64,000 bases of DNA from contig NC_088301.1 in NCBI RefSeq assembly GCF_032854445.1, positions 55,353,187-55,417,186 on the forward strand, read 5' to 3'. The notes under the pieces were generated by a model. The model was not told the origin of the DNA and did not search any database. It saw nothing but the letters and a program-made list of their open reading frames with translations. Shown in pieces: positions 23,194-33,700 of the stretch; within the stretch, counting starts at the first letter, position 1; every line of letters begins with the position of its first letter. Source of the DNA: Liolophura sinensis (lineage: Eukaryota > Mollusca > Polyplacophora > Chitonida > Chitonidae). Position numbers and translations under genes: made by a program.

Positions 23194-25407
23194 TTAAAGA
23201 GGGCGTGAGTTCACAACATACACTCTACTTCTGGTCCAAGTCCTGGCACATTTAAACACCCCCATGATCACGGCAGTACTCACTAAAAGTGAAATCCCAC
23301 TTGCACCAACAATAAACCACTCTGACCTCATAAAATATTTATCAACTGGTTTGTTCCTGGCAGTGTTGTACACAACATACCCACTGCCTTTGTCTATATC
23401 AACTTCAATCAGTGGAGGCTTCGTTGTGGTGCTGGGTGCTGGAGTTGTAGTGGTTGGCTTCTCGGTCAACCTTGTGGTTGTTAGTTTCTGTATTGTTGCA
23501 ACTGTGGTAGTTTCCATTGTAGTTGTCTCCATAAAACACACATCTGACAAATTCAGTTTTTGCAATGAGGTGCCAGCTAGATCATCTGGAGAATCACACT
23601 TGCCTGTTATTTTTGATTTTTGATTGTGCATCATTATTGTGTAGACATTGCAGTCACAAAATATTGGATTATCCTCAAGTGACAATAGGTCAAATACTTG
23701 TAAAATGTCGGGTGGGAGAAAAGTTAGTCTGTTTCCTGATATGTCAAAAAACCTCAGTGCTAGTGTGTTATTAAAAAGGCTTTCAGGTATTTCCTTCAGG
23801 TTGTTATTGGATAAATCAACTCGAACAAGGTCCTCCAGCTTCATGAATAGCAACTCGTGTAAAGATTCAATGAGGTTCTTAGACAAATCCAGTGTCTGCA
23901 GATTTTGTAGTTTGGAAAACTGTGATTTGTGAAAATTGGTCAAATTGTTGTTGCTTAGGTCCAGAGATCTGAGGGCAAGAACATTCTCAAAAGCAAGGGG
24001 GTCTAAGCCTTCAATATTATTGTTGCTTATATTTAGGTGCACTAGTGTAATTCCAACATCATTGAATACACCCTTGGGAATATAATATATACAGTTATGT
24101 GAGAGGTCCAGTGACCTCAGTGAGTGAAGACCCAGCAAAGTATTTGGCTGGATGGCCTGGATGTTTGTACCACTCATGTTTAGGTGTTTTAGTCCACTCA
24201 GAGCCTTGAGGTGGGGTACCCACTTTAGATTACATCCTGACATGTCCAGGGAATTTAAGGTCTGCAAATCAGAGAACACTACACTTGGAATCTGGTCTAT
24301 ATCTGTCAATTTCAGTGTCTCCAAGCTCTGTTGATTCTGGAACAGTCCAGGAGGAACTACCTTCATTCCAGACAATGTGATGTGGCCAATATTCAGCGGT
24401 GCCGAATCTAGACGGCCTCCCTTTGTATAATCATCAAACCCTAAATCCCACCAACCAAATCGCAAATCACCAGGGCCTTTAAAACTGGTGTCAGGAATGG
24501 CATAAAGATCTGGTGCAACTATTTCAACTTTTCTCAACAGCACTAAACCATAAAATAAATTTGGTGGAAGTGTAGATAGTTTGGGACCAAAAAATGCAAT
24601 TTCTTGCAAACTGTAATTGGCAACATTGAAAATGTCGCGTGGCACAGTTGTAGACGTAGTCAAGTTGAGAATCAACACTTTGAGTTGTAGGCCTTGAAAA
24701 AGATTTCCTGGTGCTACTTTTTGATGGAGTGTTAAATCCAGCTGTCGTAGCTGAGGCAGTCCATGGAAACTGCCACTATCAATGTAGCCAGTAGCAAGTC
24801 CCTTCAAATATCTGAGAGAAGTTAGTCCCCTGAAAGCTGATTCTTGTATGCTAATCAGTTCATTTCCAGTAAGGTCCAAAAGTCTCAGGGATGTCAGATT
24901 TTTGAAGGTATCCTCTGGAACTGTGTCCAGCTGGCAGTGGGCCAGCGACAACACAAGCAGGTTACTGTACTGTACAATGTTGCCTAGACTGTCAGTATGT
25001 ATGGCATTGTAACTGACATCTATACCTTTCAGACTCAAAGGCAGGTCACCAGGAAAGTCTGACAAGCTCCTGTTTTGGCAGTACGCCCCTGTAATCATTC
25101 TGTTGAGCTGTTTGTAGTACTTCTGAGAACACATGCATGGATGACAAGATGCTAGTGATTCACAAGGGTAACTTGACACACGACAAACAAAAGCAGAGAA
25201 CAAATGTAGAACCCATGCTTGATGCAGCTTTTTGGGGCAACCATATCTGTCTGTTGAACCTGCAACAAGAAGAAAAACATAAAAATGCAAATAGTAATGC
25301 CTTCCAGTCTTACTGAATGTTACAGAAGACATGAATATGACGACGGAGTAGAGGTCTAAATAGTGATACACATGTATCAAAAGTATAAAACAAAATATAA
25401 AAGACAT
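23194..25407 (-). CDS. Leucine-rich-repeat type I transmembrane protein
   Basis: The minus-strand ORF of 737 codons stops at 23194-23196. It has a cysteine-rich LRRNT (CHPCMCS...YCQNRSLSDFP) near residue 95-115 and roughly 16-18 LRRs of the xxLxxLxLxxN type. An LRRCT with 'NPIFCDCN' follows around residue 600, then a Thr/Pro-rich mucin-like stalk, one membrane helix (FIVGASGISLLVSTAVIMGV) and a short basic tail. No TIR or kinase domain is present. Such proteins act in adhesion or recognition at the cell surface. The start is uncertain: the minus strand has a good acceptor (cttgttgcag) just before residue GSTDRYG at 25259 and a consensus donor near 25743. A spliced 5' exon is therefore possible and the first 50 residues may be intronic. 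The longest ORF also gives signal-peptide-like stretches. Confidence 0.85.
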   Translation of the reverse strand: MSFIFCFILLIHVYHYLDLYSVVIFMSSVTFSKTGRHYYLHFYVFLLVAGSTDRYGCPKKLHQAWVLHLFSAFVCRVSSYPCESLASCHPCMCSQKYYKQLNRMITGAYCQNRSLSDFPGDLPLSLKGIDVSYNAIHTDSLGNIVQYSNLLVLSLAHCQLDTVPEDTFKNLTSLRLLDLTGNELISIQESAFRGLTSLRYLKGLATGYIDSGSFHGLPQLRQLDLTLHQKVAPGNLFQGLQLKVLILNLTTSTTVPRDIFNVANYSLQEIAFFGPKLSTLPPNLFYGLVLLRKVEIVAPDLYAIPDTSFKGPGDLRFGWWDLGFDDYTKGGRLDSAPLNIGHITLSGMKVVPPGLFQNQQSLETLKLTDIDQIPSVVFSDLQTLNSLDMSGCNLKWVPHLKALSGLKHLNMSGTNIQAIQPNTLLGLHSLRSLDLSHNCIYYIPKGVFNDVGITLVHLNISNNNIEGLDPLAFENVLALRSLDLSNNNLTNFHKSQFSKLQNLQTLDLSKNLIESLHELLFMKLEDLVRVDLSNNNLKEIPESLFNNTLALRFFDISGNRLTFLPPDILQVFDLLSLEDNPIFCDCNVYTIMMHNQKSKITGKCDSPDDLAGTSLQKLNLSDVCFMETTTMETTTVATIQKLTTTRLTEKPTTTTPAPSTTTKPPLIEVDIDKGSGYVVYNTARNKPVDKYFMRSEWFIVGASGISLLVSTAVIMGVFKCARTWTRSRVYVVNSRPL

Positions 25408-25742
25408 AGGCCTATATCGATTTAGTTCATCTGAAGTTTTTTTTAACTAACTAGCCGTGATACCCGGTATTGGAAATGTATTTTAACGGTCCACTGTGAA
25501 ACTGATGAACATATTTATTTTTAATCTCTCATTAGCTTCTTGAATCTTCAATAGTTATTGAGTTTGTGTGTCTGATTTCTTTTTAACAACGTCTTCAAAC
25601 ATTCGATGCCCGGGCTGAAACAACAACAACACGAAGTTTCATTGTTCGTTTATTTGCTAGAAGCAAGTTTTTTCCTTCGGCCTTTTCTCCAAAAATGAGA
25701 TTAGTTTGCCACACTGAAATGAAAGGACAATCTCTAACTCAC

Positions 25743-25860
25743 CTGTGGAGTTATTCAAGCGACAGGACTTCCAGGGCTTATCTGTGTCGGTTAGCTGGCA
25801 TTTCTAACGTTTCAAGCTCTTCGGAGTTGAAAATTTGAAATATTTCCCGGCACGTTACTT
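25743..25860 (-). other. Possible 5' UTR exon of the LRR gene
   Basis: On the minus strand the sequence reads ...AACTCCACAG|GTGAGT, a strong donor at 25743/25742. It could splice to the acceptor before 25259. The joined sequence is open into the LRR frame but contributes no ATG in that frame, so the exon would be noncoding or initiation would lie inside the LRR exon. Only the splice consensus supports this. Confidence 0.35.
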
Positions 25861-26079
25861 TCGATTAAAGGTTACTCCACATTCCTTCTCTTCCAAAGTT
25901 AGTTTCAAAAGCGCTGTACGAATCCTGTAGGGGGCATAAAGGCACCAGAAAGAGCCATCCGTACAAAAGATTTTCGATATATATTTCGATAGGCGTACAT
26001 TGGTTGCGATCGTGCGTTTACATCATGCTGGGTAGATGGAGCTACATTCGTATGTCAGTAACGCCCAGAATGTGATACG

Positions 26080-26115
26080 TGACGTCATTGCATGACGTTT
26101 GCAAGTGAATGACGT
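26080..26115. promoter_or_regulatory. Cluster of CRE/ATF-like sites
   Basis: One full palindromic TGACGTCA (26080-26087) and two further TGACGT half-sites (26093-26098, 26110-26115) lie within 36 bases. This is about 340 bases upstream (on the minus strand) of the possible 5' exon of the LRR gene. CREB/ATF-family factors bind this motif. Assignment to the LRR gene is by proximity. Confidence 0.5.
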
Positions 26116-26584
26116 GGGAGAACTGTTTTCATTTACGTGTAATATGACGACAAACACTCACTCGAGCACGTAAACAGCACTACAGATTGTACAGTGTGTA
26201 TACACATGTATTCATCTATATGAGTGCTGGTTAAATTGACAAATCGCCGGATTCCACCGGTAATATGTGTGACCATTTGCCAAATAACACATGCTCTGGT
26301 TTTAGTGTCAATGCTATTGTATTCTGTTATTATATTCACCGTTGAGAATTTTTCACTTATACGACGACTGTTTTGAAACCTTGGATAAAAATAGCTCCGC
26401 GTAGGTACACCTTCTAGCTACGTGGAGCTAGGATAAAAACAACGCCAATATACCACACTATATTTGTTTATTCTAGTCACATAATCCATGGAGGCAGAAC
26501 AGAATTTATTCTACTTCCATGCATTACCTAACAAAATTTTACCAACCTTTGCGTTCGAGCGATCTCGAAATGTTTTTAATACAG

Positions 26585-26680
26585 CCTCACTTGAGCGCCA
26601 TGTTGAAGACACCAGACATAAAGCCTTACCCAGTCACATCATATCCTGACACCTGCATGGGTGACGAGTAATTGGTAACT
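26585..26680 (+). repeat. Dispersed repeat, partner of 5335-5430
   Basis: 'gaagacaccagacataaagc' and 'cccagtcacatcatatcctg' match the order of 'gaagacactgatgacattcc' and 'cccagtcacattattctgac' at 5362-5412. The copy here is truncated soon after. Confidence 0.65.
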
Positions 26681-26954
26681 TCTTCCTTTCAAAGGGTAAA
26701 AGCGAGGTGAGAGCAAGGTTATCTATTTTACTCAACTCGAGGTTGCACCCCGGATCTACTGCTTTAAAAAAAAAAAAGACGAGATCAAAAAATGTATGCA
26801 TCAGTGAACTATCCAAAACAAAGTCTAAAAAGCGAAACCTTTTATTTTACATTTATGATATTGCAGTTCAAAGTAAATTAAATCGACCACATTATTTCTT
26901 TAAAGCCTTATCTCTTTAAAACTCTGCTCTGCGTTTTATAGCCATACAAGCCCG

Positions 26955-27093
26955 GGGCACGTGTGTCGCGACATCGTATTTCCGGTTTCTCTAACATGGC
27001 GCCTCCAATGGTTTCTTAAGAATTTCAGATTGAAAGTTGATCAACAGATCGAGTTACCAAATTCGTCAGAACAAATTTGTCGTGACTACTCAA
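26955..27093 (+). promoter_or_regulatory. Promoter-like island with a possible noncoding first exon
   Basis: Within about 50 bases are an E-box (cacgtg), an ETS-type 'tttccgg' and a YY1-type 'aacatggcgcc' (26993-27003), the combination seen at many animal start sites. A donor-like 'tactcaa|gtatgt' follows at 27093. The ATG in the YY1 motif opens only a 7-codon frame. No plus-strand coding exon is visible before 30791, so this may start an lncRNA or a distal 5' exon. Confidence 0.35.
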
Positions 27094-28334
27094 GTATGTT
27101 TCCCTCTCTCTTGCGAAATTACTTAGGTTAAATTATTTGTTATCTGTTCTTTTCAGAATATTATATTTAACGTGATTGAATATATTCAATTGTTGATTAA
27201 CACAAAGTATGGTCATGAAAGGATTTTTCACATTGCGTTCAGTTTCATGGGGGAGGAAACCTGAGTGCCCAGGCTAAACCATCGACCTTTGGTAAGTTAC
27301 TGATGAACTGTCCTACACGCATAACACGTATACGAGTAGATACGTGCACAAAATATTCGTGGCAGAAAATGGGTCTTTGACGAACGTTAGACCATGCAAT
27401 GGGTCACAAGAGCAGGGTCGATCGCTCATTGCCACCATGGCCATACAATGCATGCAATGAGAACAGTGGAACGTGCAAATTCCCTTAGCTAGGGATTTGA
27501 ACCGTGCCTCCTTTATCCTGCCAATTGACAGACAAGTGCCGTTAACCACTAGACCATGGCCCGCGCCTGCGAATGTATATAGACAGTTAATAACATGCCT
27601 TTAGATACATTGTATATACACATACCCAGATGAATTATCAAATATGTTATACAAACATTTTAATGCACAAATATGTATGGAAGTACATAACGTCGAAACA
27701 AGGAACAGCGAAATGTATACTTGGTTATTTAAATTGCCGTTCTCTTATATGTATTCGATAAACAGCCATTTGTCAGGAGTTGTGGTTCTAAACAAAGGCT
27801 GGCCCGCCGTGGTCACTGGACTGGTGGAAATATAGTAATTATACGCTCGAAATCTCATACAGAAAATGCCAGAGAGCGCGTGCATGCGTATAACAATTTG
27901 CACAGAATCTTGTGGGTAGGCATGTGTGGCGTTTGAAAGCTGGGTTGTGGCGTCTAAATCTGATAGCTGCGTGGCCTTTATAATTGCACTGGATTGAATA
28001 CAATGTGTTGGACTACTCGAAGAAACACAGATCAATGTTACATATATATTTAAATCATTGACCGTTAATAACTCGGCTATCTTTATAGGAGTGGTTCTAC
28101 GCAAGACATGTATTTATCCACGTAATGAACAGTTTCTTTCCGTAAACAAGCGTAAACAAAATTGGCAGACAGTAATGTTATGATTATCAAAACTGCGCAA
28201 AATCTGTCCAAAAGAATTCGAAAACCAGCACTTTCAACACATTTCTTCATTTTAAAGACATTAAATCTGATAGGTTGAGTATTTAACAAAACCTCATGTA
28301 TGACAGAAAGGCAGTCTCCATTTAAACCTAGGTG

Positions 28335-29252
28335 TCAAGCAGCTTGATGTATCGGCTTTGCTGTTTGTTGCACTAGAGTTCCCACAACCTCCGGGAGTTT
28401 CGCGGTCGGAGAATTGCCCAAGGAGGTTGTGCTCATTGTCATTGTGTTCTTTGACAATTTTAGCTTTGCGATGCAAGGTTTGTTTCGATGATCTGTCACG
28501 GAGGTAGAGACCACTTCACTTCGCGCGTACTTGGACGATTTCATTACGGGTGAGACGGAATCTCGAAGGGCGTGATAGCTTTGAATGGCGGGACAACCCC
28601 GTCGAGCTGTTGGAGCGATGTGACACGCAATAATATGCTTCCGTGCTCCTTCCGCAATGTGCTTCTCAAGTTTGCTGCTTTCTACGACTCTCTTTTTTGT
28701 GTTTCCAGAGAATGCGTCTGTTCGCCTGCATTTGAAGCCAAACTCGGTGGTAACCAAGGAGGTTTTATGCTTCGCTTCTTTGCCTATCTTCTGTTTGTTG
28801 TCATTGTCGAGATGCTCTAGATTTCTTGGCGAGGATGCGCTCTCATCGTAGACTGAACACTCTTCTTGTGTTTTACCACTGACGTCATCGAGTTGCTTTC
28901 TTGGATAGGGCTTTTTGAAGTACTTCTGGCCCATGATGCCTAAAGACTGAGCCGCAGCCAGACGCTGGGTTGCAACTCCCGGTAGAGACAAGGAGAAGGA
29001 GGAGGCGGAGGCCTGTGGCATCAATCCACGGTTATAGAATCTCTGGCTTCCCAACATATCAGCTGCACTCACCGAACCACTATAGCTTTCCAGTAAAGTC
29101 CTGCTGCAATCGCTCAAAGTTTTGCCTTTGCCAAAGTTTAGTTTGGACGCCCTTACACAGAACTCTGTACTGTGTGTGGGTATGCTAAGGCGCCGATGAG
29201 ATGATGTGAAATTAAGCTGCCCACCGTGTTGTTGTTGACGTCTCCTTGACAT
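28335..29252 (-). CDS. Unrecognised basic 305-residue protein
   Basis: A long minus-strand ORF starts at the ATG at 29250-29252 (context aaccATG, A at -3) and stops at 28335-28337. The product is rich in Ser, Thr, Lys and Arg, begins SRRRQQQHGG, and has no signal peptide, membrane segment or domain that I recognise. Two spaced stretches look structured: 'SQRFYNRGLMPQASASSF' and 'SLGIMGQKYFKKPYPRKQ'. The region is more GC-rich than its surroundings and the ORF is far longer than chance ORFs here, which supports a real gene. It lies head-to-head with the Kelch-like gene, 1.54 kb away. Introns downstream of the stop-containing frame cannot be excluded. Confidence 0.6.
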   Translation of the reverse strand: MSRRRQQQHGGQLNFTSSHRRLSIPTHSTEFCVRASKLNFGKGKTLSDCSRTLLESYSGSVSAADMLGSQRFYNRGLMPQASASSFSLSLPGVATQRLAAAQSLGIMGQKYFKKPYPRKQLDDVSGKTQEECSVYDESASSPRNLEHLDNDNKQKIGKEAKHKTSLVTTEFGFKCRRTDAFSGNTKKRVVESSKLEKHIAEGARKHIIACHIAPTARRGCPAIQSYHALRDSVSPVMKSSKYARSEVVSTSVTDHRNKPCIAKLKLSKNTMTMSTTSLGNSPTAKLPEVVGTLVQQTAKPIHQAA

Positions 29253-30790
29253 GGTTATACACAGAGAAGTTCTGTCCAGTTCACTTAAGTCTTCGACAAG
29301 GTTTCTCCGTTTTCGACAATCTATTATCTGTTTACTCGTGACTCCTTCGGAAGGCCATTCCGCACGTAAACGTAGTGTACTTTTTAATTATGCTTAACAG
29401 CGCGTTACAGAGATCACCCTGCCTTGTTTCATCGGCGACACACCCGACGCCTTCTCAAGCCGCTAACGGTTTATTCCGCTAACTAGTTCCACGCTCTGTA
29501 GGGGACGACTGCATGTTTCGGAAAGGTTAGCGAAGACCACAACCCAATAGTTATTGTGCTTACGAGGGCCTTAAGTATATTAATAGATTAATTCAAAGCA
29601 GAAACTCATACTTTAGGAACGTCTCGCTTGGCTTGTCAGGGGGAACTGTTTGAACAGTTTAACACTATAGGTGCCCTGAGCTATCAGATCCTTTATTCTC
29701 CGCCCAGTATGACAGCGATTTAGTTTAAGCAGGCAATAAGTAAGTTACGATATAACAGGCTTATGAAATGAGCATGCCAGTCAACAGATTATATATATAT
29801 ATATAATTTACTCCAATTATATATATAATACACTCCAACCAGTATACAATCACACAATAATACCACCCATGGAATGGTAGATATAGTGTGGATAACCTTG
29901 GTCAAGATCTCAAAATCTGTATGACCTTGCACTTGTACCCCTGTTTTACCTGTTGATAATCGTGTTAACAGTATTCTTCCTGCAGTGTCGAAATATAATC
30001 AGTGATCTATTTGCCTGCCGATGATATCAAGAATGCACCGTTTGTACTATTCCATATACCAAACTTTTTAATGACTCCAAGTAATTAAACTCATGCACAG
30101 TTTGACACCAACATACACTACCATCTAAGCTACACTTTACCTGACAACTGCAAAAGTATATACTAATTGTTTTTGGTTTTTTGATATTTTGTGGGTTCGA
30201 AACACGTGGTATTGTATATAATTTTATAAGAAGCATTGTACCCGTACTCAAAAATATATACATTTGTTACAGTACGCATTTTCGTCAACAAAGCCTTGTC
30301 TTGTCCACACCATGTGATTATGACGAAAAGTACCCAAATGCATAGGTGTGTTGAGTTCTTTCGAGTCGGTTTTACTAAGATGACTCAAGGTTGAGTGTAT
30401 CTTGTAATGGAAAGGTTTGCTTTCACTGCTAAGTGGGCCATCGAAAATGCTGTAATCCCTGAAGTTAGATGAAAATTGATCGGACGGACAGGCATTCATC
30501 GTCCCAATTTCTCTGTGACGTTATGAAGTGGTTTTAGCACAAAAATACACATTTGGATGTATCCATTGTCTCGTTGCGTCAGAAGTGTTTAGCATCACAG
30601 AGAAACCGTCATAGATCTATGACGCCCTCGTAACCAAAGGCATTTGATTGGCCAATTTCACGTTTATGACGTCATTGCTATGAAGCAACAAACAATTTGT
30701 GTTATACGAGTGTGTCCAAAGACGATTTGATTAAGTGATATCCATGAACGAGGAAACTCATCGGTGAATATGATGAGCTGACCTGTCGAC
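29253..30790. promoter_or_regulatory. Divergent intergenic region
   Basis: A 1.54-kb region separates the 305-residue ORF (-) and the Kelch-like gene (+). Near the Kelch gene are a double CCAAT motif 'gattggccaat' (30646-30656) and a palindromic CRE TGACGTCA (30667-30674), about 120-140 bases before the ATG. A TA run with an inverted copy ('aatttactccaattatatat') sits near 29790-29830. Confidence 0.5.
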
Positions 30791-33700
30791 ATGTCTCGTT
30801 TTTACAACGCCAACACTGTTCCACCACGGGATCCCCAAGACTCGGATTCTGATTTAGCGTATAACACAGCCGAATCTAGAAGGCCTTCCGATAACCATGT
30901 ATACTTTGACCGTGGTATGGCTCCCAGCCAAAGTTCTAACTCTAGTTCGCAGTTGTACCCTGGATATAGGTCTACAAGTAAGATAATATTCTCGTTGTGA
31001 ACTGTGCCTATCTATACGATATTCATAGGTAGTCTCAATTCCTTGTAAATTGAGATGCCGATTCCTCTAAGCCATTTCAGACTTAAATCAAAATTTAAAA
31101 TGCTATCTTAAAACTCATTTTTCGGGTTCGGAAATTAAAATTTTGTCCACCTCATTGATATTGTCTTAAGACAAATTTTTCTAAATTTCAAATTATACTA
31201 CTAAAAAAAGCATTGTGAAGAGGTTTTACATCTGGACTTAAGTAAGAAATGGCTTTGTTCATTTGGCCCCAGCATTGTAGGCATTTCGTCCTGTTCGTGA
31301 CGTTAAGATGGACTAGCGTAGGTGGGCCCTGTTCTCTGAGGCCTTCGATGGCTGAGTGATCCGTACTACCTCTGATCAAGACACCTTATTTTTGACCAGT
31401 GAAGTCGTGTGTTCAAGTTCAATCCTGTTGTCATGACTGTGGCCTTCGTTAGGATATATCTTTTTATTTGATTGGTGTTTTAGTCCTTTACGAATATTTC
31501 ACTAATACGACGGTGGGAGGAAACCGAGCAGAGCACGGTGGAAACCCACGGCCTTTAGCAGGTTGATGACAGGCCCATATCACCACGAGGTTTGTCTCTT
31601 AACTGATGACTGAAACGAAAACTTTCTTCTCATATGGCTTCTATCATTAATAGATATTATTAGCACAGCTAGCGCCAAATGCCACCAAGTACATAGCATT
31701 GTTTATGCCATGTTCATCATGTCAGATATGTCGATGGTTACTTCGATGTAGATATGTCTAAAAACGCTCCTTTTTCATGTGCAGGATCTTCATCTGCATC
31801 ACCAGCTCCTCCAACAGACAGACTGAGGCATTCGGATCGGCATATCCCAGTACTTGTCATGGACGATACAAACGTTTTCCGGCCTCTGGCATCCCCCGAT
31901 TCCGCTTCATCAGCCGGCGTGTCCTGGGCCAGTGAGCCCAACGACAATTTGGACAAAACGGCCTCACCCCGCCTTCGGGCAGCCCTGCACCAACTCACCA
32001 CAAAACCCATCGACAAAATCCACCATTACTCCCAACTTGGAGAGTACGTAAAACAACTGTATCAGGACAAAAGTATGGCGGATGTGATAATCCGGATAAA
32101 CGAGGAGACGTTTGCTACCCACCGAATTGCTTTGGCGAGTCAGAGCGAATACTTCTCCAACCTATTCCTGAACGAGGTATCTAATGGCCGCCTCAAATTA
32201 CCACTGGAGATCCGCATCAAAGGCATAGAGCCTGACGCTTTCAGGGCTTTCCTTAGTTACATCTACACAGGGGAGCTCGATGTTAGACCTGATCTTGTGT
32301 CAGATTTCTTGTTTATGAGCAGTAAGCTGAAATGTCATGGGATACTGGAGACCTGGCAAGACTTGTTGGACAACATGACTCCTGAACAGGCTCTCATCCT
32401 CGTGGACAAAGTTGCCAGCAACGGACCACTGTATAAACAAGCTTACGACATCGTCAGGAAAAATTTCTACCACCTTCAAAGGTGGAAGAGATTTTATCAC
32501 CTAAGTACTGATACCATGTGCAAACTCTTAACAGATGATCAACTTATGGTTCGCTCAGAAATGGAGGTCTTTGAGATAGTTATGGACTGGCTGAGCCATG
32601 CCAAAAACCTCTCTCCGGATTCAGAAGTTCGCTTGTTGAGACGAATTCGCTATTCATTGATGAGTCCTCCAGATCTCTTCCACTGTTGTAAGAGGAGTCC
32701 TGTCTTCAAAACAGATCCTGTATGCAAGGAGCTTGTTCTCAGAGGGAACTGGTAAGTCACGTGCATCTTGTGGTCATTGTCGAATTCATTCTCAAACATT
32801 TCAAATATTTTAGGAATAAATGAATCTGACATATAACATCTACTTCTTTACAAACCTGGTTGTCAGCCTATAAAAAAGCCTTTAATAAATAACCCGGAGT
32901 TCATGTTCATTGTTTTACTTTTACCACTGATTTAATGGAAGAAATGTATTTATTCGATAAGGTTGCATACGACACATGAACTTGGACTTCAGGATGGTAT
33001 GACAATAGAAGGATCAAAACCTAGGATAAAGATGCCAGACGATGTAAGTTTGATTACTTGAGGATTCAGAATGTTTTCTAAGGAGTTGTTTTTGTGAATA
33101 ATTTATTTACTGAAACAGCAATACCGTTACGTTGCGTAAAATGGGGGTATATAAAATTGTTTAAAATTATAATAGATGTAAATAAATAGAATGTATATAA
33201 AATGTTATTTTAACACATTCAATTTTATGTGTGTATTGAGCAAATCGGGTGCGTTTAAAGATGTTTCAGGATTCGCCTGCCTTTACCCAACCAAGCATGA
33301 ATCCATCTCCTACCACCAGCATGGTCCAGGATTCTGTGCAGCCACAACCACCCCCAGGTCTAGAGGATATCCCTGCAGCACCCGAAACGCGCCACTCTAA
33401 CTCCGCCAGGTCCGTCAACCAAACAACAGAGGACGAGTACTCCGTGGATGATTACATCATCGGTGACCACCTACCAGCCCGTCGGAACCCACGCGCAAAG
33501 TTGACGTCAGGGCTCAGATATAATGGCCCTCAGATAGACGACTTTTTGACTGGAGACATTTTGGCAGTTGGTGGTGCGCAGAAGAGGTCCCGTGACCATA
33601 AATACGGTAAGGAAATCTAACTTCTTTATGCATCAAAATCCGCTCAATCCGAACATGGCTGCCCTTCTTTTTTCAATACATTACTGGTATATATAGTTCC

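Larger units (their letters stand above)
25408..28334. other. Upstream/intergenic region; no coding gene supported
   Basis: Contains the probable promoter of the LRR gene (CRE sites near 26080), a repeat similar to 5335-5430 at 26585-26680, a promoter-like island at 26955-27093 and a possible SINE tail near 27480-27560 ('gttaaccactagaccatgg'). Open frames here are short and unsupported. Confidence 0.5.

Noticed and set aside
26590-26605. YY1-like motif 'gcgccatgtt'
   Set aside because: It lies inside a dispersed repeat also present at 5335, so it is not specific promoter evidence.
31738-32500. Minus-strand ORFs opposite the BTB-BACK exon
   Set aside because: Antisense shadows of the GC-richer coding exon of the Kelch gene.
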